Part shown: positions 40,428-48,842 of the stretch, in pieces
How the letters are laid out: each line of letters starts with the position of its first letter
Numbering within the stretch: the first letter of the stretch is position 1
Assembly: GCF_000260115.1 (NCBI RefSeq)
Contig: NZ_JH651379.1
Span: 62,001 to 126,000 of the forward strand
DNA length: 64,000 nt
From: Galbibacter orientalis DSM 19592
GTDB taxonomy: Bacteria; Bacteroidota; Bacteroidia; Flavobacteriales; Flavobacteriaceae
Direction of reading: 5' to 3'
Translations under genes and position numbers: made by a program
The notes under the pieces: generated by a model
Databases searched by the model: none
Told to the model about the DNA's origin: nothing
The model's input: only the letters and a program-made list of their open reading frames with translations

Positions 40428-40547
40428 AAAACAAAAGATTAGATTAAATTTTTCAGCTTATTTAACACTAAAAATGTACTTCTTTAAATTTATAAATGCT
40501 TTTTGCTCGATAATCAAAGTTTAACGCTCCAATACTTACATAACATT

Positions 40548-41879
40548 TTACTTTTTCAAAAGTGATTTCGACAAATCCTCAAGAGATTTTCCCTTTGTTT
40601 CTGGCATTAAAAAGATTACAAATAACAATTGTAAAATCATCATTCCAGCAAAGAAATAGAATATTGGCGCTGGCCCTACAACTTCTGTAAAGTAAGGGAA
40701 AAAGTTTGTTATCAATGCTGCAAAAATCCAATGTGTAGAACTTCCTAAAGACATTCCGTAAGCTCTTACTTTATTTGGGAATATTTCAGAAATAAAAACC
40801 CAAATTACAGCTCCTTGACCAATAGCATGAGATGCAATAAATATAAATGATAATATAGGCACTATGCTCCCTTCAGTATTTCCTGTATCAAAAGCTCTTC
40901 CTATAAAAAATAACGAAATAATATACCCGATAGAACCAATATACATAAGCTTTTTTCGTCCGCTTCTATCTATTAGATACATTCCAACAAGGGTAAATAT
41001 TAAATTTATAATCCCAATTCCTACCGTAGAAAACATTGAAGATTCACTCCCCAGCCCAGCATCTCTAAATATTCTTGGTGCATAATAAATTACAGAGTTA
41101 ATTCCTGAAAGCTGATTAAAAAATGCAAATAAGAATGCCAAGAGAATAACAAAACTATATTTCTTAGATAAAAACCTTTCTTTAAGTGATGTTTTAGTTG
41201 CATCCATTGCTGCGGAGGCTTTTATTTCTTGTAATTCCTCTTCATAATTATCATTATTAATTAATTTTAAAGTCTGTAGTGCTTCTTCTTCGGCATTGTG
41301 TTTTAACAACACCCACCTTGGGCTTCTTGGGAGTTTTCTTACTAAAAGTGCAAAAGCTAAAGCTGGAATTGCTTCTACTCCCAACATCCATCTCCAAGCA
41401 TTTTCTAAATTTAGTAAACTAATAACATAATTAGACACATAAGCCATTAAAATACCTAAAACTAGATTTAATTGAAAAGACGCTACTAATTTCCCTCTAT
41501 TTTGCGCTTGAGAAATTTCTGAAATATAAATAGGCGCTGTTACAGAGGATGCTCCAACAGCAATTCCTCCAATAAATCTAAAGATTACAAAGGAGTATAT
41601 ATCTAATGCTAAAGCTGAACCTATGGCCGATATGAGAAACAAAATTGCAATCCAAAAAAGGGTTTTTCTTCTTCCATATTTATCCGAAGGAAATCCTCCA
41701 AAAATTGCTCCTATTAATGTACCGTAAAGCGCAACTGCAATTGCAAAACCATGCATCAAGTCGCTTAAACCCCATGTTTGCTGTATTGATTGTTCTGCTC
41801 CAGAAATTACTGCGGTATCAAAACCAAATAAAAAACCACCAAGCGAGATGATGATGGCCCATTGTAATACTTTACTCAT
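40548..41879 (-). CDS. MFS sugar porter
   Basis: This 443-residue protein has twelve predicted membrane helices. Sugar porter family motifs are FGFDTAVISGAEQSI, GGFPSDKYGRRKTLF, RFIGGIAVGASSVTAPIYISE, PRSPRW, NQLSGINSVIYYAPRIFRDA, YLIDRSGRKKLM and PETKGKSLEDL. It imports a monosaccharide, with proton or sodium coupling in relatives. It is close to XylE/GlcP-type transporters. No sugar-metabolism gene lies next to it. Confidence 0.93.
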   Translation of the reverse strand: MSKVLQWAIIISLGGFLFGFDTAVISGAEQSIQQTWGLSDLMHGFAIAVALYGTLIGAIFGGFPSDKYGRRKTLFWIAILFLISAIGSALALDIYSFVIFRFIGGIAVGASSVTAPIYISEISQAQNRGKLVASFQLNLVLGILMAYVSNYVISLLNLENAWRWMLGVEAIPALAFALLVRKLPRSPRWVLLKHNAEEEALQTLKLINNDNYEEELQEIKASAAMDATKTSLKERFLSKKYSFVILLAFLFAFFNQLSGINSVIYYAPRIFRDAGLGSESSMFSTVGIGIINLIFTLVGMYLIDRSGRKKLMYIGSIGYIISLFFIGRAFDTGNTEGSIVPILSFIFIASHAIGQGAVIWVFISEIFPNKVRAYGMSLGSSTHWIFAALITNFFPYFTEVVGPAPIFYFFAGMMILQLLFVIFLMPETKGKSLEDLSKSLLKK

Positions 41880-41958
41880 TCTAAGTTTTCATTTTGAAGC
41901 ATACTATTCCTTCCGAAACAGAAATGCTTCTGGTTGACTGGTTTTAAAGGTAAGAATT

Positions 41959-42738
41959 CTATTGAAGTTCCAAAGCCTTTTTTAAATCTAGCTCCGCAAC
42001 AGAATTTATTATCAAATCTGGTTTAAACGCATAATCGTTTAAATCGTTTTCTTTAGAAACTCCAGAAAGCGTCAAAATAGTAGTATATCCTAATTGGACA
42101 CCTCCTAAAATATCGGTATCCATTGTATCTCCAATTATAATAGTTTCTCGGGCTTCTAAACCTAGATACTTTCTTGCAGAACGCATCATTACGGGGCTCG
42201 GTTTCCCTACAGAAAAAGCTTTTTTTCCAGTAGCTTCTTCAATCATGGCAACAATAGCTTTTATTCCTAAATTAGACCACCCCTTTTTCATAGGAGATGG
42301 ATCTAAATTAGTAGCTATTAATTTTGCTCCTGAGAGAATCATATCTACTGCATTGTTTACCATTTCTAAAGTGAAGTTTCTTCCTTCTCCAACCACCACA
42401 AAATCTGGATTTTGATTTACTAATGTATATCCGTGTTGATGTAAACTGCTTATTAATCCACCTTCACCTAAAACATAAGCTGTTCCGTTTGAGTTCATAA
42501 AAGATAAAAAATAAGCCGTAGCCATTGCGCTTGTATAGACGTTTTCTTCTTTTATTTTTATCCCCATCCTCGCCACTTTATTTACTGTGTCTAAAGGGGT
42601 ACGCTGACTATTATTGGTCATAAACAAAAAAGGGATATTCTCTTTTTGCAATGTTTTTATAAATTTATCAGCGCCAGGAATTAAGGTGTCATTACCATAA
42701 ATTACACCATCCATATCAATTAAAAATCCTTTCTTCAT
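41959..42738 (-). CDS. HAD-superfamily IIA phosphatase (NagD-like)
   Basis: This 259-residue phosphatase has HAD motif I in FLIDMDGVIYGND, motif II in PFLFMTNNSQRTP, and motif III/IV in VGKPSPVMMRSARKYLG and IIIGDTMDTDILGG. The size and the C2a-type cap match NagD/class IIA enzymes acting on nucleotide or sugar phosphates. It lies 79 bp downstream of the MFS gene start in the same direction and may be independent. Confidence 0.92.
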   Translation of the reverse strand: MKKGFLIDMDGVIYGNDTLIPGADKFIKTLQKENIPFLFMTNNSQRTPLDTVNKVARMGIKIKEENVYTSAMATAYFLSFMNSNGTAYVLGEGGLISSLHQHGYTLVNQNPDFVVVGEGRNFTLEMVNNAVDMILSGAKLIATNLDPSPMKKGWSNLGIKAIVAMIEEATGKKAFSVGKPSPVMMRSARKYLGLEARETIIIGDTMDTDILGGVQLGYTTILTLSGVSKENDLNDYAFKPDLIINSVAELDLKKALELQ

Positions 42739-42877
42739 CTTAGAATCTCTTTATTTCTTTTACTTTTACTTATGCAACTAAATTACAATTTAATATTTTT
42801 CTCTTGTAAGAAATAGCAATAAAAACGTCCAATACTACTAGGATTTCACAAAATCAATATTTATACTCAATTAAACT

Positions 42878-43213
42878 ATGGAAAAGACATATTACGACCC
42901 AGCAGATTTGAAAAAATTCCCTAAAATAACAGAATGGAGTGAGGAGTTAGGAGAGAAATTTTTTGATTACTACGGAAAAGTTTTTGAAGAAGGAGCTCTT
43001 ACAGCTAGAGAGAAATCTTTAATTGCATTAGCAGTATCTCATGTTGTAAAATGCCCATATTGCATAGATGCATATACAAAAGACGGTCTCCAAAGAGGGA
43101 TTACTAAAGAAGAAATGATGGAAGCCGTGCATGCTGGAGCTGCTATTGAGAGTGGCGCTACTTTGGTTCATGGGGTTCAAATGATGAAGAAATACGATAA
43201 GTTGTCCATGTAA
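42878..43213 (+). CDS. AhpD/carboxymuconolactone decarboxylase-like protein of the arsenosugar cluster
   Basis: This 111-residue protein has the AhpD-type active site HVVKCPYCIDAYTKDGLQRG with the CxxC, and GITKEEMMEAVHAGAAIESGA. It matches the peroxidase-like family found with arsenosugar synthesis genes. Its exact step is unknown. It heads the row of five genes towards arsM, separated from arsS by a 195-bp gap (43214-43408) that holds tandem TGTAAC-like pieces but no gene. Confidence 0.9.
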   Translation: MEKTYYDPADLKKFPKITEWSEELGEKFFDYYGKVFEEGALTAREKSLIALAVSHVVKCPYCIDAYTKDGLQRGITKEEMMEAVHAGAAIESGATLVHGVQMMKKYDKLSM

Positions 43214-43408
43214 TTGTAAAATATGGATTGTTAGTTGTTATTACGGAATTAAGGGTTATATTTTTCAAAAATATGAATCTGCCACAACTTCTCTAGCAGC
43301 AGCTGTAACTGTGTAACAACGTAACTTCATAACTTTACAACTCTAAAATGTAAGGCTTATTTCCTTTACAGGACAATTTTAAAAGACATTATACGCTAAC
43401 ATATCAAC

Positions 43409-44464
43409 ATGCTAAAAAAATCGTTACATAAACGAGCAAACCAACTTTCTCAATCGAAAAAGCAATTAGAAATACTTTCTAATGGAATTTTTGCGAATGG
43501 AGAACTACCTACTTTTAAAGACAAAATTGCAGAGACAAATCAGTTTCCGCTTCGTCCAAATAAAACAGAAATCCTTCAAATTAATGTGGGATATATGTGC
43601 AACCAAGTATGCTCCCATTGCCATGTAGATGCAGGTCCCGACCGTAAGGAAATAATGACAAAGGAAACCATGCAACAATGTCTAGATATTATAAAAAATA
43701 CGGGGGCTCATACGCTAGATTTAACTGGAGGAGCTCCAGAAATGAATCCTAATTTCCGATGGTTTGTAGAGGAGGCTTCCAAAATTGGAGTGGAAGATTT
43801 TATTGTACGAAGCAACCTTACCATTATTGAAGCGAACAAAAAATACAACGACCTTCCAGATTTTTTTAAAAAACACAATATCCATGTAATTTCTTCCATG
43901 CCACATTGGACCAAAGAAAAGACCGATAAACAACGCGGACAGGGAGTTTTTAACAAATCAATAGAAGCTTTAAAAAAATTAAATGCTGTTGGCTACGGAA
44001 TGCCGAATAGCAATTTAAAACTGGATTTGGTTTACAATCCTGCTGGCGCTTTCTTACCTACCAATCAAGCCTCCATGGAAAAGGATTTCAAAAAAGCATT
44101 AATAGACGATTTCGGAATTCAGTTTCACAATCTGTTTGCTATTACTAATCTTCCTATTTCTAGATTTTTGGAATACCTCATCGCTTCAGAAAACTACGAA
44201 GATTATATGTATTCCCTAGTAGAAGCTTTTAACCCTTCCGCAGTAAAAAATGTAATGTGCACTAATACTATTTCCATTAGTTGGGATGGTTGGCTTTATG
44301 ATTGCGACTTCAACCAAATGCTCGACCTCAAAGTAGATAGTAAAGTAAAACATGTTAGTGAGTACAATGAAGATATTTTAAACAATAGAGATATTATTAT
44401 CTCTCAACATTGCTATGGTTGTACTGCTGGCGCAGGAAGTAGCTGCCAAGGAACAGTAGTCTAA
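43409..44464 (+). CDS. arsS: Radical SAM protein ArsS (arsenosugar synthesis)
   Basis: This 351-residue radical SAM protein has the cluster motif NVGYMCNQVCSHCHVDAGPDR and LDLTGGAPEMNPNFRWFV. Its C-terminal Cys cluster is HCYGCTAGAGSSCQGTVV, with DCDFNQML before it. The family ArsS transfers a 5'-deoxyadenosyl group to dimethylarsinous acid. In some organisms the C-terminal Cys is selenocysteine; here it is Cys. ArsM is encoded three genes downstream. Confidence 0.94.
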   Translation: MLKKSLHKRANQLSQSKKQLEILSNGIFANGELPTFKDKIAETNQFPLRPNKTEILQINVGYMCNQVCSHCHVDAGPDRKEIMTKETMQQCLDIIKNTGAHTLDLTGGAPEMNPNFRWFVEEASKIGVEDFIVRSNLTIIEANKKYNDLPDFFKKHNIHVISSMPHWTKEKTDKQRGQGVFNKSIEALKKLNAVGYGMPNSNLKLDLVYNPAGAFLPTNQASMEKDFKKALIDDFGIQFHNLFAITNLPISRFLEYLIASENYEDYMYSLVEAFNPSAVKNVMCTNTISISWDGWLYDCDFNQMLDLKVDSKVKHVSEYNEDILNNRDIIISQHCYGCTAGAGSSCQGTVV

Positions 44465-44480
44465 AATAATGTGCTTTTAA

Positions 44481-45089
44481 ATGAAAGAAAAAAATATTTT
44501 AATCATATTTATCCGTAATCCAGAATTAGGAAAAGTAAAAACTAGACTTGCTAAAGATATAGGTGATAAAAAGGCCCTTGAGATATACATTTTTTTACTC
44601 GAACACAACGCCAAAGTTGCCAAAAGGGTTAACAGTAATAAAGTTGTATATTATTCTGAAGAAATTCCGAAAAAAGATTTGTGGAATCTAGAACATTTTG
44701 AAAAAAAACTGCAATGTAGTAGTGACCTCGGAGAACGAATGATGCATGCTTTTGACGAAAGTTTCAAAGAAGGTTACCAAAATGTAATAATTATTGGTAG
44801 TGATATATACGATATTACTGAAAAACACATTGAAGAAGCCTTCCAAAAACTCAATAATTATGATGCGGTAATTGGACCGGCTACAGATGGAGGTTATTAC
44901 CTTCTAGGTTTAAAAAGAATGTATCCTAAAATATTTCAACAAAAAAAATGGGGCACAGATACTGTTTTAAGAGAGACTTTAGAAGATTTAAAAACCATTA
45001 ATGTAGCTTTGTTAGAAGAACTTAATGATGTGGATGTGTATGAAGATATTGAGGAACATCCTGCATTTCAAAAATTTTTAAAAGATTAA
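44481..45089 (+). CDS. Glycosyltransferase-like protein of arsenosugar clusters (DUF2064 type)
   Basis: This 202-residue protein has a GT-A nucleotidyltransferase-like fold: IIFIRNPELGKVKTRLAKDIG at the N-terminus, VIIIGSDIYDITEKHIEEAF and VIGPATDGGYYLLGLKRM. This matches the DUF2064 family that is regularly encoded with ArsS. It may glycosylate the arsenical or transfer a ribose-linked group. It lies between arsS and the PNP gene with gaps of 16 and 3 bp. Confidence 0.88.
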   Translation: MKEKNILIIFIRNPELGKVKTRLAKDIGDKKALEIYIFLLEHNAKVAKRVNSNKVVYYSEEIPKKDLWNLEHFEKKLQCSSDLGERMMHAFDESFKEGYQNVIIIGSDIYDITEKHIEEAFQKLNNYDAVIGPATDGGYYLLGLKRMYPKIFQQKKWGTDTVLRETLEDLKTINVALLEELNDVDVYEDIEEHPAFQKFLKD

Positions 45090-45092
45090 ATT

Positions 45093-45908
45093 ATGACCAA
45101 AAACGAATTACTAGAAACAACAGCATATTTAAAAAGTAAGGGCTTTGAAGCTCCAGAAGTTGGGATTGTTTTAGGAACTGGACTAGGGAAATTGGTAGAT
45201 GAAATTGAAAATCCAATTGTAGCTCATTACAATCATATTCCATTTTTTCCTTTGGCTACCGTAGAATTCCACAGCGGAAAATTAATTTATGGTGAAATTG
45301 AAGGTAAAAAAGTAGTGGTTATGCAAGGCCGTTTTCACCTGTATGAAGGTTACGATTTTATTGATATTACTTATCCAATTCGTGCTATGCATGAACTCGG
45401 AATTAAAAAACTACTTATTTCTAATGCTGCAGGCTCTATAAATTTAGATTATAAAAAAGGAGATTTAATGCTTCTTGAAGACCATATTAATTTACAAGGT
45501 GGTTCTCCACTAGCATTTAAAGGAGTTAGCGAATTTGGAGAACGATTTGTGGATATGAGTCAGCCCTACGACGTTGACATGAGAAATACAATTATCAACA
45601 CAGCAAAACAAGAAAATATTTCCCTCCAAAAAGGGGTGTATGTTTCGGTAGTTGGTCCGCAATTAGAAACAAAAGCGGAATACAGATACCTTAAAATTAT
45701 TGGCGCCGATGCTGTAGGAATGAGCACTGTTCCAGAAGTTATTGTTGCCAACCATTTAAAACTGCCAGTTGCCGCTATTTCTGTAATTACAGATGAAGGA
45801 GATCCAGATAATTTAGAACCTGTAGATATTAATGAAATTATTAGAATTGCCGGGGAAGCAGAACCAAAAATGATTACACTCTTCAAAAAACTAATTAAGC
45901 AGCTATGA
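45093..45908 (+). CDS. Purine-nucleoside phosphorylase
   Basis: This 271-residue trimeric-type PNP has IVLGTGLGKLVDEI, FPLATVEFHSGKLIYGEIEGK, VVVMQGRFHLYEGYD, LLISNAAGSIN and VGMSTVPEVIVANHL. It phosphorolyses purine nucleosides. In the arsenosugar setting it could remove adenine from 5'-deoxy-5'-dimethylarsinoyl-adenosine, leaving a ribose phosphate for glycosylation. The stop overlaps the arsM start by 4 bp. Confidence 0.94.
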   Translation: MTKNELLETTAYLKSKGFEAPEVGIVLGTGLGKLVDEIENPIVAHYNHIPFFPLATVEFHSGKLIYGEIEGKKVVVMQGRFHLYEGYDFIDITYPIRAMHELGIKKLLISNAAGSINLDYKKGDLMLLEDHINLQGGSPLAFKGVSEFGERFVDMSQPYDVDMRNTIINTAKQENISLQKGVYVSVVGPQLETKAEYRYLKIIGADAVGMSTVPEVIVANHLKLPVAAISVITDEGDPDNLEPVDINEIIRIAGEAEPKMITLFKKLIKQL

Positions 45909-46873
45909 GTTATTTAGAAACTACAAAAGACGTATATAAAAATGCTGCTTTAACTCCAGATGTTGGACTTTGTTGCACCACAAATCCTATTTGGGAATTA
46001 CCGGGATTAAAAATTCCGAAAATAATGCAAGAGATGAACTATGGTTGCGGGAGCACTGTACACCCAAGAGATTTGGTTAACAATCCAAAAATTCTATATG
46101 TTGGTGTTGGCGGAGGCATGGAACTTTTACAGTTTGCTTATTTTTCTCGTCAAAAAAATGGGGTTATTGGTGTAGATGTTGTAGATGAAATGTTAGAAGC
46201 TTCTCGTAAAAATTTTAAAGAAGCCGAAACCCAAAACAATTGGTTTAAAAGTGATTTTATAGACTTAAAAAAAGGCGATGCTTTACACCTTCCTGTTGAA
46301 GATAATAGTATTGATGTGGCAGCGCAAAATTGTTTGTTTAATATTTTTAAAACTGAAGAATTAAAAAAGGCTATTTCAGAAATGTATCGGGTTTTAAAAC
46401 CACATGGGCGACTTGTAATGAGTGATCCCACTTGCGAGCAACCAATGAGCGAGGAACTTCGAAACAACGATAAGCTTAGAGCATTGTGTTTAAGTGGAAG
46501 CCTCCCTATAAAAGAATATGTAAAAATGCTTACCGATGCTGGTTTTGGAACCATCGAAATAAGAGCTAGAAAACCATATAGAATTCTAGATCCATTGCAC
46601 TACAATACAGAAGAATTAATTTACATTGAATCCATTGAAGTGGCTGCCATAAAAGATCCAATGCCGAAAGACGGCCCTTGTGTTTTTACTGGAAAAGCTG
46701 CCATTTATTACGGTAAAGAGGATTATTTTGATGATAAAAACGGACATGTTCTATTACAAAACCAACCCCTTGCTGTTTGTGATAAAACTGCTAACACCTT
46801 GAAAAATTTAGAGAGAAATGATATTTTTATTTCTGAATCTACTTGGCATTACGACGGCGGTGGATGTTGTTAA
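45905..46873 (+). CDS. arsM: Arsenite S-adenosylmethyltransferase ArsM
   Basis: This 322-residue methyltransferase has an N-terminal Cys pair in DVGLCCTTNPIWELPGLKIP, a further Cys in EMNYGCGSTVH, motif I LYVGVGGGMELLQFAY, LHLPVEDNSIDVAAQNCLFN, and Cys in SDPTCEQP. It ends in the unusual DGGGCC tail. These conserved thiols bind As(III) in the family. It methylates arsenite to dimethylated forms, the substrate of ArsS. It is the last gene of the cluster. Confidence 0.94.
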   Translation: MSYLETTKDVYKNAALTPDVGLCCTTNPIWELPGLKIPKIMQEMNYGCGSTVHPRDLVNNPKILYVGVGGGMELLQFAYFSRQKNGVIGVDVVDEMLEASRKNFKEAETQNNWFKSDFIDLKKGDALHLPVEDNSIDVAAQNCLFNIFKTEELKKAISEMYRVLKPHGRLVMSDPTCEQPMSEELRNNDKLRALCLSGSLPIKEYVKMLTDAGFGTIEIRARKPYRILDPLHYNTEELIYIESIEVAAIKDPMPKDGPCVFTGKAAIYYGKEDYFDDKNGHVLLQNQPLAVCDKTANTLKNLERNDIFISESTWHYDGGGCC

Positions 46874-47003
46874 ACTATAACTTAACAGTAAAATCTAACC
46901 AATAACATATGTTTTAAAAAGTAAGTTATTGAATAATATTCCGACTTTATTATGGAAAATCCTTATCATAAAAATAGATTTTAAAAGCTAAGAAGAGCAT
47001 CCT

Positions 47004-47903
47004 TTGGAAAAGTATTTCGACATTATAAAAAATTCGTATTCAGGGTATTTTAATTACCTGATTTCTGAAATTACCAGCTTCCATTGGGAGAATTACTTTT
47101 ATGGACTACTCATTATTTCTCTCACCATTTGGGGGCTCGAAATTTTATTTCCTTGGCGAAAAAATCAGAAAATTTTTAGAGAAGATTTTTGGTTAGATAC
47201 CTTCTATCTCTTCTTTAATTTTTTCTTATTAAATCTTATTGCATTAATTGCACTATCCAATACCGCAGCCGAGATTTTTAATGATTTCCTAAATGTTTTC
47301 GGAGCTTCACTTTCTAATTTTCAACTTTTTGATGCTTCAAAACTACCTTGGTTATTAGGCCTATTTATCTTTTTTATAGTAGCCGATTTTATTCAATGGG
47401 GAACACATATTTTATTACACAGGATTCCATTTCTTTGGAATTTTCATAAAACACATCATTCCGTAAAAGAAATGGGATTTGCAGCTCACTTTCGCTATCA
47501 TTGGATGGAACCAGTGGTTTATAAATCTATTTTATACATTCCTATTGCTATTATTGGAGGTTATAACATCGAAGCAGTGGCTATTGTTCATTTTTTTAAT
47601 ATTACTATTGGACATCTAAACCATGCAAATATTGGTTGGGATTATGGTCCGTTTAAATACATTTTAAACAATCCTAAAATGCATATTTGGCATCATAGTA
47701 AAGAAATGCCAAATAAATATGGGGTTAACTTCGGAATTACATTGAGTATATGGGACTATATATTCAAAACTAATTACATTCCTTACAGCGGAAGGGATAT
47801 TGAATTAGGTTTTCATGATGACGATGAATATCCGAAGAAATTTATAAATCAGGAATTATATCCATGGAGTTCTAAAGAGAATTCAATAAACAAAAAAAAG
47901 TAA
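47004..47903 (+). CDS. Sterol desaturase / fatty acid hydroxylase superfamily protein, paralogue of 21276-22151
   Basis: This 299-residue protein starts with TTG (MEKYFDIIKNSYSGYFNYL). It carries the di-iron His clusters HILLH, HKTHHS, HLNHAN and HIWHH. Long stretches are the same as or close to the protein at 21276-22151, for example HHSVKEMGFAA, GHLNHAN and YSGRDIELGF/DSGRDIELGF. It lies 130 bp after arsM in the same direction, so read-through is possible, but a lipid substrate is more likely than arsenic. Two paralogues 25 kb apart, on opposite sides of the presumed island boundary, suggest duplication or separate acquisition. Confidence 0.88.
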   Translation: MEKYFDIIKNSYSGYFNYLISEITSFHWENYFYGLLIISLTIWGLEILFPWRKNQKIFREDFWLDTFYLFFNFFLLNLIALIALSNTAAEIFNDFLNVFGASLSNFQLFDASKLPWLLGLFIFFIVADFIQWGTHILLHRIPFLWNFHKTHHSVKEMGFAAHFRYHWMEPVVYKSILYIPIAIIGGYNIEAVAIVHFFNITIGHLNHANIGWDYGPFKYILNNPKMHIWHHSKEMPNKYGVNFGITLSIWDYIFKTNYIPYSGRDIELGFHDDDEYPKKFINQELYPWSSKENSINKKK

Positions 47904-47904
47904 A

Positions 47905-48135
47905 CTCCTTGCGGAAAAACTGCAAGGCATTAAGAGGGATAATCAACTACCTCGGGGCAAGCCCACGAGGTATTCAAAGGAAACAAATTTAACTCATTTC
48001 GACGCAGAGCGTCGGGGAATTAGACCCTCTATGAGGGATTAAAAATATTTAACCCTAAGCTCTTGGCAAACTCAGCACAGACTTTAGGGCATTAAAATCT
48101 TAAATAGTGAGTAAAAGCACTATTTTTCGCTCAAA
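47905..48135. repeat. Tandem hairpin-module repeat region, copy A
   Basis: This gap between the hydroxylase and clpP genes holds consecutive short hairpins with different arms, each followed by an ATTAAA-like tail. Examples are CCTTGC..GCAAGG-CATTAA, CCTCG..CGAGG-TATTCAAA, CGACGC-AGA-GCGTCG-GGGAATTAGA, CCCTC-TAT-GAGGG-ATTAAAA, and a CCTAA..TTAGG unit ending GCATTAAAA. Related backbones recur at 51885-51945, 58595-58685 and 63575-63745. No gene is seen. Confidence 0.7.
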
Positions 48136-48186
48136 CTTAAAAAGTAAAGATGAGTTCAGTATATTTGAACTATAAATAATAAAAAT

Positions 48187-48729
48187 ATGGCAACTAATAA
48201 GATTCAAGATAAAATAGATGCAGCGCTTTTAGAAGAAAGAAAAGTTTTTCTTTGGGGCCAAGTAGATGATAAATCAGCAAAACATGTTATAGACAGATTG
48301 TTGTATTTAGATTCTATAAATAATGAAGAAATTAAATTAATAATAAATAGTCCAGGAGGGTATGTTACTTCTGGTTTTGCTATTCATGATACCATGAAGT
48401 CTTTAAAAAGTCCTGTTTCTACAATTTGTACAGGTTTAGCAGCTTCTATGGGTTCTATATTACTTTCAGCAGGAGAAAAAGGAAGACGTTTTGTTTACCC
48501 ATATGCAAGAGTAATGATTCACCAGCCAAGTGGAGGTGCACAAGGACAAGCTTCTAACATTGAAATTCAGGCAAAAGAAATTATTAAAACAAAAGAAATT
48601 GGTGCAAGAATTTTAGCCGATAACTGCGGACAAGATTTCGATAAAATAATGAAAGATTTTAATCGTGATTATTGGATGGATGCCAAAGAATCTTTAGAAT
48701 ATGGTATTATTGATGGGGTTTTAGAATAA
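48187..48729 (+). CDS. ClpP-family serine protease subunit (probable second ClpP paralogue)
   Basis: This 180-residue protein has the ClpP catalytic triad S87 (GLAASMGSILLSAGEKGRR), H112 (RVMIHQPSGGAQG) and D161 (FNRDYWMDA). It is shorter than typical ClpP1 (about 195-230 residues) and lacks a long N-terminal propeptide. No ClpX gene lies beside it. It may form mixed or separate rings with the main ClpP. Confidence 0.93.
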   Translation: MATNKIQDKIDAALLEERKVFLWGQVDDKSAKHVIDRLLYLDSINNEEIKLIINSPGGYVTSGFAIHDTMKSLKSPVSTICTGLAASMGSILLSAGEKGRRFVYPYARVMIHQPSGGAQGQASNIEIQAKEIIKTKEIGARILADNCGQDFDKIMKDFNRDYWMDAKESLEYGIIDGVLE

Positions 48730-48752
48730 AGAACCATTTATTTATATAACTA

Positions 48753-48787
48753 AAAGGATGTTTTACATGGTAGAACATCCTTTTTTT
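48753..48787 (+). terminator. Rho-independent terminator after clpP
   Basis: The arms AAAGGATGTT and AACATCCTTT pair perfectly around an 11-nt loop and are followed by more T. It lies 24 bp after the clpP stop and ends its transcript before the sulfatase gene. Confidence 0.88.
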
Positions 48788-48842
48788 ATGTTTTTTAAGT
48801 ATCTTTCTTCATTGTTGTACAACTATCCAAAATGTAACGTTA

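Noticed and set aside
41897-41930. GAAGCAT..ATGCTTC inverted repeat as terminator of the MFS or HAD gene
   Set aside because: It lies between the HAD stop region and the MFS start with a long loop and no T-run in either direction.
43295-43345. Several GTAAC/TGTAAC words near 43300 as further regulator sites
   Set aside because: They are direct tandem copies (GTAAC-TGT-GTAAC-AAC-GTAAC), not an inverted GTAAC-N4-GTTAC pair, and no -7 element lies at the 22-bp distance.
47905-48135. CRISPR-like array
   Set aside because: Units are hairpins with differing arms and no constant repeat or equal-length spacer, and no cas genes are nearby.
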